This document shows positions 22,311 to 29,748 of a stretch of 64,000 nucleotides of DNA, piece after piece. This DNA comes from CAMEON01 sp964463245 (GTDB lineage Bacteria > Bacillota > Clostridia > Oscillospirales > CAG-272). Where the stretch lies: the NCBI GenBank assembly GCA_964463245.1, contig CAYXBU010000001.1, forward strand, positions 40,844-104,843, in the 5' to 3' direction. A program made the position numbers and the translations under genes. The notes beneath the pieces are model-generated. The model ran no database searches. It was not told where the DNA came from and was given only the letters and a program-made list of their open reading frames with translations. Within the stretch, counting starts at the first letter, position 1. Each line of letters starts with the position of its first letter.

Positions 22311-25280
22311 ATGACAAGCGTGAGCGAGGCGGCAGGGGTGCGGTATGCCGAGTCCGAGGGGGATCGGGAGTTGACCCGTCTGCAGGACAGCATTCGTGCG
22401 CGGAAGGGCATCCTTGCCTGCGGGAGGGAGTACGCGGCCGCCGTGACGGCGGAGGGGCGAGTTCGCTTTGCGGGTACAAACAAGTGGGGGCAGGAGGCCG
22501 CCGCCGCTTGGCGGAATATGACAGCCGTCGTGGGCGGCGCGGAATGCATTCTGGGCGTGACGACCGACGGCTCGGTGCGCTTTGCCGGGCGGGATACGGC
22601 GGGTCTGCGGGCAGGGCTTGCGCACCTACGGCGGGTCTCCCTGCTGGCGGTATCCCCCACACACGCCGCCGCCCTGCTGATGGGTGGGCGCGTCCTGTGT
22701 GTCGGGGACGGAGCAGAGGCTTGCGCCGCCGTGTCGGAGTGGCGCGACATACGGGATATTTGTTGCGGACGGAATTTCACCTTGGGTCTGACCGCGGACG
22801 GCGAGGTGTTGGTGGCGGGCGGCGACTACGCCCTACGGGAGAAGATCGCCGCGTGGGGGCGAGTCGCGGGGCTTTTCTCGGACGACTGTGGAGAGCAGGT
22901 GTATGCCATCACGGCCACCGGTGGCTTGGTCGGTACCGGTCGTATCCCCGGACGACTGCGCCGTGCGGGACACCTCGCCTTCGTGGCCGCCTCCCGCGCG
23001 GGTATTTGGGGCATCACCGCGACGGGACAGCTCTGTGGACGGCGCCGCATGACCGACGGAACGGCACTCTTGACGCTGGCGGCGGGGGGCGGACATCTCC
23101 TGTCACTGGATCGGGATGGGTGTGTACACGAGCCGGAGCCGCGGCTCGGGGGTGCACATCGAGTCGACACGGGCTGGCGGGACATCGACACATGGGCACC
23201 GCTGTTTGACGGCGAGGACGGATTGCTCATCGCGCGCAGGCAAGCCGCAGATGACTGCCTGGATCACGCACAGACCTACCTGGAACGGCTGACAAAGGCC
23301 ACGCGCTATGCACGGCGGCTTGCTTGCGGTCCCCGCTTGACGGCTTGCATCGCCGCAGACGGGCGGGTATTGGCAACAGGTGGAGTCTCGCTCTCCGCGG
23401 GGGAGACACTTCCCATGGGCATGGGGGGCGGGCTACAGCTCTCCTGCGGCGGCTCTCACCTGCTGGCACTCTGTCGAGACGGGCGCGTGGTCGCCGCCGG
23501 GAATGATATGGACGGTTGCTGTCGCGTTTCAGATTGGACAAACATCGCCTCGGTGCAGGCCGGTGACCGCTACTCGCTGGGGCTCTGTGAGAATGGGCAA
23601 GTTCGCTACGCGGGTGCGCCGCATTCTCCGCTCGCCGAGGTGGCCTCTTGGGAGCATATCCGACTCCTGCGCGGGAGCGAGGGCTGTGTGATCGGTGTGA
23701 CCGCGAGTGGCGAGGTGAAGTGTGCGGGTCAGCACCCGGCTCTCCAAGGGTGTGAGTCGCCAGCTGACGGTTGGGGCGATCTTTGCGACCTGGTGGTCTC
23801 GCGCCATATTTTGGCGGGTCTGCGGCGGGATGGCCGCGTGATCGCGTTTAGTGACTTGGAGGATATGACCGAGGCGGTCTCAGGCTGGTGCGGGATCCGC
23901 GCCCTCGCGGTCGGGGATGGGCATCTGGTGGGTCTGTGTGTCGGCGGGGATGTGGTCAGCGTTGGTCGAAATGAGTGTGGTCAGTGCGAGGTGGATGATT
24001 GGCGGGACGTGGTATCGGTCGCGTGTTGTGCCGATTGTACGGTCGGTCTGCTGGCAGACGGGACGGTCAGAGCGGCAGGACAGCTGTATGTCGGAGCTGA
24101 TGGTATACATAGGGACGGGCGGATGCCCTGCCGAACCGAAGGCTGGACACACATCTTGGCGGTGGCGTGCGGGCAACATCATGTGGTCGCCATGACCGAG
24201 GGGGGGCAACTGCTCTCCTGCGGGCTGGATGCCGATGGGCAATGCCGCGGGGTCTCGGTGGTCACCCTGTTTCAGAAACTGTGCCAATACGACGGCGTGT
24301 CTATATTCAGTCGGGATAACGAGTCGGAGGAGCCTAAGTCGGCACCCCCCATTTCCCCTGAACATGATGACGCGGGAGATGACGGACAGGCAACGGCCAC
24401 CCGTCCGATCTACACCTGTGGCGGGCAGGGAACTGCCGAGTCCGCCCGTGTGATCAGACGCACCGTGGGGTGCGGTGTTGCCCATGCTGTCACGCTTTCC
24501 CCGTCGGGGACGGTTCACGCCGTCGGCAACAACGAGGAGGGACAATGCAATACGGCCGCATGGCAGGACTGCACGGCGGTGGCCTGCGGCTCGTACCATA
24601 CGGCGGGGGTGTGCGGCGGTCTTGCTGTCGCCACCGGGCGGAACACGGCGGGGCAGTGCCACGCGGCCGGGCTGAATGCCTTGCTGGCGGTTCCCGCTGA
24701 GGGACAGCCCCGCATCGGTGCGGCGGCTTTTGCAGCGGTCGCCTGCGGGCATGAGCATACCGCCGCCCTTCGCGGGGATGGACGGGTCTTCTCAATCGGG
24801 TGCCGTGAGGACGGTCGATGCGATACCGAAGCGTGGCATGATGTGATCGACCTGGCGTGCGGCGTGAAGCATACCGTCGCGGTCTTGTCGGACGGCCACT
24901 GCGTGGCGGTCGGAGATGACAGCCACGGGCAATGCCGCGTGCAGGACTGGGAGAATGTCGTGATGGTGGCCTGCGGCGAGTTCCACACGGTGGGTCTGAC
25001 GGCAGACGGTCGCCTTCTGGCGGCAGGGGATGCCGAGAACGAGGGCTGTCGGGTGGACGACCTGCGGGATGTCCTGTCGGTCGCGTGTCTGTCGGATGCG
25101 ACGGTCTGTGTCCATGACGATGGCCGCGTGACCGTGCGCGGGAGCGACCGCACGGCTCGGGAGGTGTCCTCCATACGGGATGCCGTCGCGACGGACGGAT
25201 GCGAGTTTCGGTTGGCGGTGCTGTGCGCGGATGGGGGCGTTGTGCTCCTGCCGAGCCTGTCGGGCACGGATGCGGAATAA
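22311..25280 (+). CDS. Giant cytosolic RCC1-repeat (beta-propeller) protein
   Basis: 989 residues from the ATG at 22311 after AAAGGAGG; the frame is open further upstream but that overlaps the promoter. About 22 RCC1-like units follow a 'ACGxxHTVALxxDGRVxAxGxNxxGQCxVxxW' pattern (VACGQHHVVAMTEGG, VACGSYHTAG, LACGVKHTVAVLSDG). They fall into three groups (about 1-265, 315-640 and 715-985), divided by a degenerate stretch with a helix and by an acidic Pro/Glu/Asp linker near 655-710. This spacing suits three seven-bladed propellers. There is no signal peptide or membrane segment. RCC1 propellers bind proteins or nucleic acids in other systems; the role here is unknown. Monocistronic. Confidence 0.85.
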   Translation: MTSVSEAAGVRYAESEGDRELTRLQDSIRARKGILACGREYAAAVTAEGRVRFAGTNKWGQEAAAAWRNMTAVVGGAECILGVTTDGSVRFAGRDTAGLRAGLAHLRRVSLLAVSPTHAAALLMGGRVLCVGDGAEACAAVSEWRDIRDICCGRNFTLGLTADGEVLVAGGDYALREKIAAWGRVAGLFSDDCGEQVYAITATGGLVGTGRIPGRLRRAGHLAFVAASRAGIWGITATGQLCGRRRMTDGTALLTLAAGGGHLLSLDRDGCVHEPEPRLGGAHRVDTGWRDIDTWAPLFDGEDGLLIARRQAADDCLDHAQTYLERLTKATRYARRLACGPRLTACIAADGRVLATGGVSLSAGETLPMGMGGGLQLSCGGSHLLALCRDGRVVAAGNDMDGCCRVSDWTNIASVQAGDRYSLGLCENGQVRYAGAPHSPLAEVASWEHIRLLRGSEGCVIGVTASGEVKCAGQHPALQGCESPADGWGDLCDLVVSRHILAGLRRDGRVIAFSDLEDMTEAVSGWCGIRALAVGDGHLVGLCVGGDVVSVGRNECGQCEVDDWRDVVSVACCADCTVGLLADGTVRAAGQLYVGADGIHRDGRMPCRTEGWTHILAVACGQHHVVAMTEGGQLLSCGLDADGQCRGVSVVTLFQKLCQYDGVSIFSRDNESEEPKSAPPISPEHDDAGDDGQATATRPIYTCGGQGTAESARVIRRTVGCGVAHAVTLSPSGTVHAVGNNEEGQCNTAAWQDCTAVACGSYHTAGVCGGLAVATGRNTAGQCHAAGLNALLAVPAEGQPRIGAAAFAAVACGHEHTAALRGDGRVFSIGCREDGRCDTEAWHDVIDLACGVKHTVAVLSDGHCVAVGDDSHGQCRVQDWENVVMVACGEFHTVGLTADGRLLAAGDAENEGCRVDDLRDVLSVACLSDATVCVHDDGRVTVRGSDRTAREVSSIRDAVATDGCEFRLAVLCADGGVVLLPSLSGTDAE

Positions 25281-25302
25281 GGAAGGTCGCACAAATGCAA
25301 AG

Positions 25303-25347
25303 GCGGGTCGCACTCCCGAGAGTGGGAGTGCGACCCGCTATCTTTTT
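25303..25347. terminator. Bidirectional intrinsic terminator
   Basis: 15-bp perfect stem GCGGGTCGCACTCCC / GGGAGTGCGACCCGC (25303-25338) with a six-base loop, followed by TATCTTTTTA. It sits between the converging RCC1 and CHAP-domain genes. Confidence 0.9.
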
Positions 25348-25379
25348 AGGCGGGAAAGACCCGCATTTGGCTTGGTCGA

Positions 25380-26885
25380 TCAGGCGCGCTTTCTGCGAAG
25401 CACCCGGCAGAGCATCACGAGGAGAGACCCCAGAGCCGCTGCGAGTACTGCCGACAGACCGACGGAGGAGAAGCAACCCATTGATCCGACATCAGACACA
25501 TCCGATGTTGCCTCGGTGGCGGGGGAAGTCTCGGCATCCGTTGCGGCAGCCGTGGTCTGCGGCTCGGATTCGGTCTCGGTCTCAGGCTTGGTGATGGCGG
25601 TGTAGACGGCCTTGACGGTCAGATCCGCCGTTCCCAGCCTGTAGGTCTCCCACACGCCGGTGTAGCCCGCCTTCTCAGGCACGGCGGGCGGGGTGATATC
25701 TCGCTCCTCGACCGTGAAGGGAAGCTCGGCCACGACATTCCCGTCTGCCACGAAGGTGACGGTATAGGGAACGATGGTGTATGCCGCCTTGAAGGTCAGG
25801 GTCATTCCGCTCATGACGGGATCCTGCCAGACCCCCGCGTAGCCTGCCTTGTCGGGCACGGCGGGCATGGCCTGCGACAGCACACCGTGCTTGCAGGGGA
25901 TGGTGGTGGTCTTTCCGTCGGCTGTGAACTCGGCACTCTGCGCCGGGGTGAGCAGCTGAAGGGTGGAGGCGCGCACATAGCCCACCTTGTCATCGACCGC
26001 CACGCGGGCGTATTCGCCCTCATTGCCTAAGTAGGTCACTGTTGTGCCGACGGACAGGACATCCAGCCGCTTGCCACCGCCCGCGGCGGAGGTCAACTTG
26101 ATCTGACTTGCGTTGAGGATGTACTGCCCGTAGGGCATCCCATCGGCGCAGGAGAAGTCAATGGTCTCCTCGCCGCCGTCGGGGTAGGCGGGGGTGCCGA
26201 AGCCGATGACGCAGGGGTCATACAGGTCGTAGGAGCGGATGCCGACCTCGTTGTTGCTGTTGCCCTCGATGGTATAAATGGTGGTGTCGGTGACATACAG
26301 GACATAGCCGATGTGCCCGGAGGTGGTGTTGGTGTTCTTCCAGTTGAAGAAGATCATGTCGGCGGGCTGAGGCAGGTATGTACCGGCATAGGCGAAGGAG
26401 TCTTGGAACATATCGTTGTCCTTGAGCCACTCGACCCACTTCCAACAGCCGATCTCACCGTAGGCGTAGTCCACCCGTGCTTGATTCAGACACCAGTTGA
26501 CGAAGCAGGCGCACCACTCATAGGCATTGTCATTGTAGTTGGGAACCAGGAGGCGGGCATACTCGATGTAGTTGCTTGACCCGGAGGTGTTCTTGCCGTC
26601 AAAGTCGGCGGTGCTGTCCCCCTCGTGGTAGCCGAGCTGAGACAGAGCTATGCGGAGGATGTTGTTCCGCGTGTTGGCGGTCAGCTCCAGCGCGTCAAAA
26701 TTTTCGTACCACACCGAGGTCATGTAGGCCTCGGAGAAGGAGTAGCTCGGGTCATTGGTCAGCCAGTCTCGCACCTTGACGCTGTTTCCGTGCGGCTCCA
26801 GAGCAGTAATGGGGAGCAGGGTGGCCGAAACCAGCAGGATAGAGGACAGGCCGATCGCCGCGATGCGAGAAAATATGTTTTTCAT
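25380..26885 (-). CDS. Secreted CHAP-domain peptidoglycan hydrolase-like protein with Cys-type C-terminal anchor
   Basis: 501 residues. Signal peptide (~1-30), then a CHAP amidase/peptidase domain (~60-235). The catalytic Cys is in EWCACFVNWCL, the His in TSGHIGYVLYV and a polar residue in TIEGNSN. An SH3-like segment (~255-310; GTTVTYLG...KVGYVRAS) and two InlB-type repeats (KAGYAGVW and KAGYTGVW) follow, then a Thr/Glu-rich linker. The C-terminus is tripartite: GSMGCFSSVG, a hydrophobic helix, and RRKRA. There is no LPXTG, so attachment may rely on the Cys471 motif. It probably cleaves cell-wall peptide links outside the membrane. It has its own promoter (26925-26953). Confidence 0.85.
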   Translation of the reverse strand: MKNIFSRIAAIGLSSILLVSATLLPITALEPHGNSVKVRDWLTNDPSYSFSEAYMTSVWYENFDALELTANTRNNILRIALSQLGYHEGDSTADFDGKNTSGSSNYIEYARLLVPNYNDNAYEWCACFVNWCLNQARVDYAYGEIGCWKWVEWLKDNDMFQDSFAYAGTYLPQPADMIFFNWKNTNTTSGHIGYVLYVTDTTIYTIEGNSNNEVGIRSYDLYDPCVIGFGTPAYPDGGEETIDFSCADGMPYGQYILNASQIKLTSAAGGGKRLDVLSVGTTVTYLGNEGEYARVAVDDKVGYVRASTLQLLTPAQSAEFTADGKTTTIPCKHGVLSQAMPAVPDKAGYAGVWQDPVMSGMTLTFKAAYTIVPYTVTFVADGNVVAELPFTVEERDITPPAVPEKAGYTGVWETYRLGTADLTVKAVYTAITKPETETESEPQTTAAATDAETSPATEATSDVSDVGSMGCFSSVGLSAVLAAALGSLLVMLCRVLRRKRA

Positions 26886-26924
26886 GGGGATGGAAGCACT
26901 TCCTTTCGTTGCTTGCTATGGGGC

Positions 26925-26953
26925 ATTATACCATAAAACAGGCAAAATGTAAA
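26925..26953 (-). promoter_or_regulatory. Sigma-A promoter of the CHAP-domain gene
   Basis: Minus strand: TTTACA (26953-26948), 17-base spacer, TATAAT (26930-26925). Confidence 0.85.
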
Positions 26954-27045
26954 GGGAATCCGGAAAAAAACAGGGATGGAAATCCTTGGATGAGTCATCG
27001 CGCCGCATTCGACTTTGTGAACTTTAATTTTTTATCGAAAAGGGG

Positions 27046-27074
27046 TTGACAAACGCTCCGAATTGTGATATAAT
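27046..27074 (+). promoter_or_regulatory. Promoter of tRNA-Arg
   Basis: TTGACA (27046-27051), 17-base spacer, TATAAT (27069-27074), 33 bases before the tRNA. Confidence 0.92.
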
Positions 27075-27106
27075 ACCATCTGTTCGGTTGAGAGATCATC
27101 CGACAC

Positions 27107-27183
27107 GCGGCGTTAGCTCAGCTGGATAGAGTGCCTGGCTACGAACCAGTAGGTCGGGGGTTCGAGTCCCTTACGCCGCGCCA
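27107..27183 (+). tRNA. tRNA-Arg (anticodon ACG)
   Basis: 77 bases with encoded CCA. Acceptor GCGGCGT pairs with ACGCCGC. The anticodon loop CTACGAA places ACG at 27141-27143. T-loop GTTCGAGTC is present. The outermost anticodon-stem pair (27-43) is a C-U mismatch. It reads CGN arginine codons, with A34 likely converted to inosine by TadA. Confidence 0.96.
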
Positions 27184-27214
27184 AAAAATCCAAGTCGAAA
27201 GACTTGGATTTTTT
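27184..27214 (+). terminator. Terminator of tRNA-Arg
   Basis: AATCCAAGTC, GAAA tetraloop, GACTTGGATT, followed by TTTT; A-rich before and T-rich after. Confidence 0.9.
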
Positions 27215-27221
27215 CGTTTGT

Positions 27222-27273
27222 GCCGCAAGGCGCAACTTCATTTGCGCTTTGCGCAAATGAAGTTGCCTTCGGC
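27222..27273. repeat. Long near-perfect palindromic hairpin after tRNA-Arg
   Basis: An inner 16-bp stem (GCAACTTCATTTGCGC with its inverse copy, TTT loop) is extended outwards by GCCGCAAGG pairing with CCTTCGGC. No uridine run follows on the plus strand. It lies between the tRNA terminator and the minus-strand terminator of the lysine transporter operon. It could be a small inverted-repeat element or an RNA processing site. Confidence 0.75.
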
Positions 27274-27312
27274 AAAAAAGCACCGCGTGCGCCCTCCGGC
27301 GTCCGCGGTGCT
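27274..27312 (-). terminator. Terminator of the lysine transporter operon
   Basis: On the minus strand, AGCACCGCG (27312-27304) pairs with CGCGGTGCT (27287-27279) across a 16-base loop, followed by TTTTTTG. It lies 43 bases beyond the permease stop. Confidence 0.85.
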
Positions 27313-27354
27313 CTCTTTGTTGTGACTCATAGATCGAGACAACCGGCTCGATCT

Positions 27355-28098
27355 TTAATCCGGCAGATCGATCTGGGACTGGAAATCCGTCTGCGAGCCG
27401 CAGATGGTCTGCCTGCGGGAACCGTCCATTTTCTTCTCGGCCAGCCGCAGAAGGCGGGTGATGGTAAAGGTGAGGATGAAGTAGATGACCGCGCAGACAC
27501 AGTAGGACGGGACGAACTGCGCGTAGGCACCGCCCGCCTGCTTGGCGGAGAACATCAGCTCGGTGATGGAGATCACGCTGAGCACCGAGCTGTCCTTGAT
27601 GTTGACCACGAACTCGTTGCCGATGGAGGGCATGATGTTGCGGATGGCCTGCGGGAGGACAACGAACAGCATGGTCATGGCGTAGGATAGCCCCAGAGAG
27701 CGTGCGCCCTCGGTCTGACCCTTGTCTATCGAGCCGATACCGCCGCGCACGATCTCGGCCATGTACGCGCCGGTATTGACCGAAATGATGATGATAGCCG
27801 AAATTAAGGACGGCATACCGATCTTGACGAACCAGCTGTAATGTACGATCAGAGCCTGCACCAGCATGGGGGTTCCGCGAATGACCTCCACATAGACCGT
27901 CAGCAGGAGACCGACTGGGCGCAGGAGCCACGCGTTCTTGCGTGTGATCGGCACGGCGCGGATGGACGCGACTAATAGCCCGATCAGGAGTCCCGCCACC
28001 GTGCCGATGATCGACAAGAGGAGAGTGCTTCCGGTTCCCTGGAGAAAGCTCAACCAGTATTCCGAGACGATCCGCTCGACCCAATCAAAGAATGACAT
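27355..28098 (-). CDS. Lysine-type amino-acid ABC transporter permease
   Basis: 247 residues, HisM/GlnP family. Membrane helices include GTGSTLLLSIIGTVAGLLIG and a C-terminal VCAVIYFILTFTIT. Signature VIRGTPMLVQ is near residue 70, and the EAA loop contains EGARSLGLSYAMTM near 138-152. It forms the membrane channel for the binding protein encoded 17 bases upstream in the same mRNA. The unit is controlled by a lysine riboswitch, so lysine or a close cationic analogue is the likely cargo. No ATP-binding subunit is encoded in this unit, so the ATPase must come from elsewhere. The tail after the last helix is short, hydrophilic and variable. Confidence 0.93.
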   Translation of the reverse strand: MSFFDWVERIVSEYWLSFLQGTGSTLLLSIIGTVAGLLIGLLVASIRAVPITRKNAWLLRPVGLLLTVYVEVIRGTPMLVQALIVHYSWFVKIGMPSLISAIIIISVNTGAYMAEIVRGGIGSIDKGQTEGARSLGLSYAMTMLFVVLPQAIRNIMPSIGNEFVVNIKDSSVLSVISITELMFSAKQAGGAYAQFVPSYCVCAVIYFILTFTITRLLRLAEKKMDGSRRQTICGSQTDFQSQIDLPD

Positions 28099-28115
28099 TC
28101 TGTTTCAGTTTCTCC

Positions 28116-28988
28116 TTAGTCTGCGGAGGAGGGCTGGCGTCCGATGGCCTCTACCATCGTCTGCTCGCGCTCCGCTTGGGATATGGTGGCCAGGATGCGG
28201 TTCAGCTCGGCCGTCAGGCTGCTGTTCTTACGAACGCCGATCGCAATGGAGGACTCGGCGGGGTCGCAGGTAAAGCCATTGCCCTCGGTGAACTCGATGT
28301 AGGTGAAGTCGGAATGAGAGGCGACAGCCGAAATAGCACCCGGCTTCTCGCAAACATACCCGTCGATCGCACCGCTGTCCAGAGACTGGATCAGGGCTGC
28401 AAAGTCGTCCATCTCGGGACGCTTGTTGACACCGTCGATCTGGTCGATGACCTCATAGTGGAAGGTGCTGATCTGTGCCGTGATCTTGGCCCCCTTAAAG
28501 TCGGAGATCTTGGTCGCGCTTGCGTAGTCGGAATCCTTGCGAACCACCATGACCAGCTCACTGTCGAGATATGTGTCGGTGAAATCAATGGTCAGCTTGC
28601 GCTTCTCGGTGGGGCTCATGCCTGCGATGATGAGGTCGATCTCCCCGGATGCGCAGGCCTCGGTCAGGCCGCTGAAGTCCATGGGCTTGATCTCCAGCTC
28701 AACGCCCAGTGCCTCGGCGATCTTCTTGGCGATCTGGACATCGTAGCCGTCCGCGTAGGTGCCGTTCGCCAGCTTGACCGAGGCGAACTCGTTGGAGGTG
28801 GCCTGTGCCCAGTTGTAGGGGGCGTAGGCGCATTCCATGCCCACGACCAGCTTGCCCTCGGACTTGACATTCTCTAAATCTTTGGACGCGTCGATCTTTT
28901 CCCCGCAGGAGGCAAAGCAGAGCAGGGTGCCCAGCGTCAAAAGCAGGGCGAGCAGGACAGACAGGGTGTTTCTTAGTGTGGTTCTCAT
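28116..28988 (-). CDS. Lysine-type ABC transporter substrate-binding lipoprotein
   Basis: 290 residues from the ATG at 28988, preceded by GGAAGGAA. Earlier in-frame starts fall inside the riboswitch and are rejected. Lipoprotein signal with acceptor Cys in CFASCGE (~23), then a family 3 solute-binding fold (KLVVGMECAYAPYNW; DVQIAKKIAEALGVELEIKPMDF; IDLIIAGMSPTEKRK). It captures the amino acid outside the membrane. The upstream lysine riboswitch identifies lysine (or a related basic amino acid) as the probable ligand. First gene of a two-gene operon with the permease. Confidence 0.94.
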   Translation of the reverse strand: MRTTLRNTLSVLLALLLTLGTLLCFASCGEKIDASKDLENVKSEGKLVVGMECAYAPYNWAQATSNEFASVKLANGTYADGYDVQIAKKIAEALGVELEIKPMDFSGLTEACASGEIDLIIAGMSPTEKRKLTIDFTDTYLDSELVMVVRKDSDYASATKISDFKGAKITAQISTFHYEVIDQIDGVNKRPEMDDFAALIQSLDSGAIDGYVCEKPGAISAVASHSDFTYIEFTEGNGFTCDPAESSIAIGVRKNSSLTAELNRILATISQAEREQTMVEAIGRQPSSAD

Positions 28989-29021
28989 GATGGTTCCTTC
29001 CATTTCCGTATGTATTTGATC

Positions 29022-29275
29022 CAAAAAGAAAAGCCGCAGGGACGGTATACCATCACTGCGACACACACGGAAAGCGGGTGCTTGGCGTGATAGCTCTCCA
29101 TCTTCCATCGTATATGGGAAGATGACAGTACGGCAGATGTTCTCTGCAATACCGGTATATACGGCAGGATCCACACCGTATACCCTCGGCGATCATCCCT
29201 TTCGCACGGGAGTGGTTCCTCCTCTGTTCGTGCTACTTTTGATGGCCGCGCCTCTACCTTCTACGATCCCTCATT
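29022..29275 (-). promoter_or_regulatory. Lysine riboswitch (L-box) with intrinsic terminator
   Basis: Read on the minus strand, the leader carries the conserved L-box blocks in order: GGTAGAGGCGCG (P1 5' side, ~29262-29247), AGAGGAGG, GAAAGGGATGATCGCCGAGG, a long P3/P4 region with TGCAGAGAACATCTGCCGTA, CTGTCATCTTCC and GGAGAGCTATC (P1 3' side, ~29099-29089). After the aptamer, a terminator stem (GTCGCAG...CTGCGGC, 29062-29033) is followed by TTTTCTTTTT. Lysine binding should therefore stop transcription of the binding protein and permease. The match to B. subtilis lysC is by eye but extensive. Confidence 0.93.
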
Positions 29276-29290
29276 GGAATCATGGATGGT

Positions 29291-29319
29291 ATTATAGCAC
29301 AACAGCCCCTGCCTGTCAA
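29291..29319 (-). promoter_or_regulatory. Promoter of the lysine riboswitch operon
   Basis: Minus strand: TTGACA (29319-29314), 17-base spacer, TATAAT (29296-29291). Transcription would begin near 29284, just ahead of the aptamer. Confidence 0.93.
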
Positions 29320-29411
29320 GGGAAATCATGATTTATTTACAATTTTGTTAAATTTGCCATTTGGCTCCGTCGATGCGTCGTTGCCAAAATGTTCGGGGTG
29401 CAAAAAAAGAC

Positions 29412-29440
29412 TTGACAGAAGTCCGGGGCTGTGCTATAAT
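29412..29440 (+). promoter_or_regulatory. Promoter of tRNA-Ser
   Basis: TTGACA (29412-29417), 17-base spacer, TATAAT (29435-29440). Confidence 0.92.
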
Positions 29441-29451
29441 GTAGGGCGTAT

Positions 29452-29540
29452 GGAGGGTTATCGAAGTGGTCATAACGAGGCGGTCTTGAAAACCGTTTGA
29501 GAGCAATCTCGCGTGGGTTCGAATCCCACACCCTCCGCCA
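29452..29540 (+). tRNA. tRNA-Ser (anticodon TGA)
   Basis: 89 bases with encoded CCA. Acceptor GGAGGGT pairs with ACCCTCC. Anticodon loop CTTGAAA puts TGA at 29487-29489. The long variable arm (GAGAGCAATCTC) is the class II hallmark of tRNA-Ser. T-loop GTTCGAATC is present. It reads UCN codons. Confidence 0.96.
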
Positions 29541-29561
29541 AACAGCGGCGACAGACCGCGA

Positions 29562-29600
29562 AAAGCCGCAAGGGAAGACCTTGCGGCTTTCTTCTTCCAA
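29562..29600 (+). terminator. Terminator of tRNA-Ser
   Basis: AAAGCCGCAAGG / CCTTGCGGCTTT perfect 12-bp stem with GAAGA loop, then CTTCTT. Confidence 0.9.
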
Positions 29601-29694
29601 TGGTATTTTGGGAGGTTATTTGAGAAAGTGAAAATTGAAGCTACTTATATTCGAGACGAAATAATTGCTAAAGAATACTTCCCTTACCATAAGA

Positions 29695-29721
29695 CCCGCC
29701 CCCACGATCCGTGGGGGCGGG
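29695..29721 (-). terminator. Terminator hairpin after ftsH
   Basis: A 12-bp stem CCCGCCCCCACG / CGTGGGGGCGGG with ATC loop lies 27 bases beyond the ftsH stop. On the minus strand it is followed by only a short TCTTAT, so termination may be partial. Confidence 0.75.
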
Positions 29722-29748
29722 CATTTTGTGTCTATCGAGGGCAAGGGG

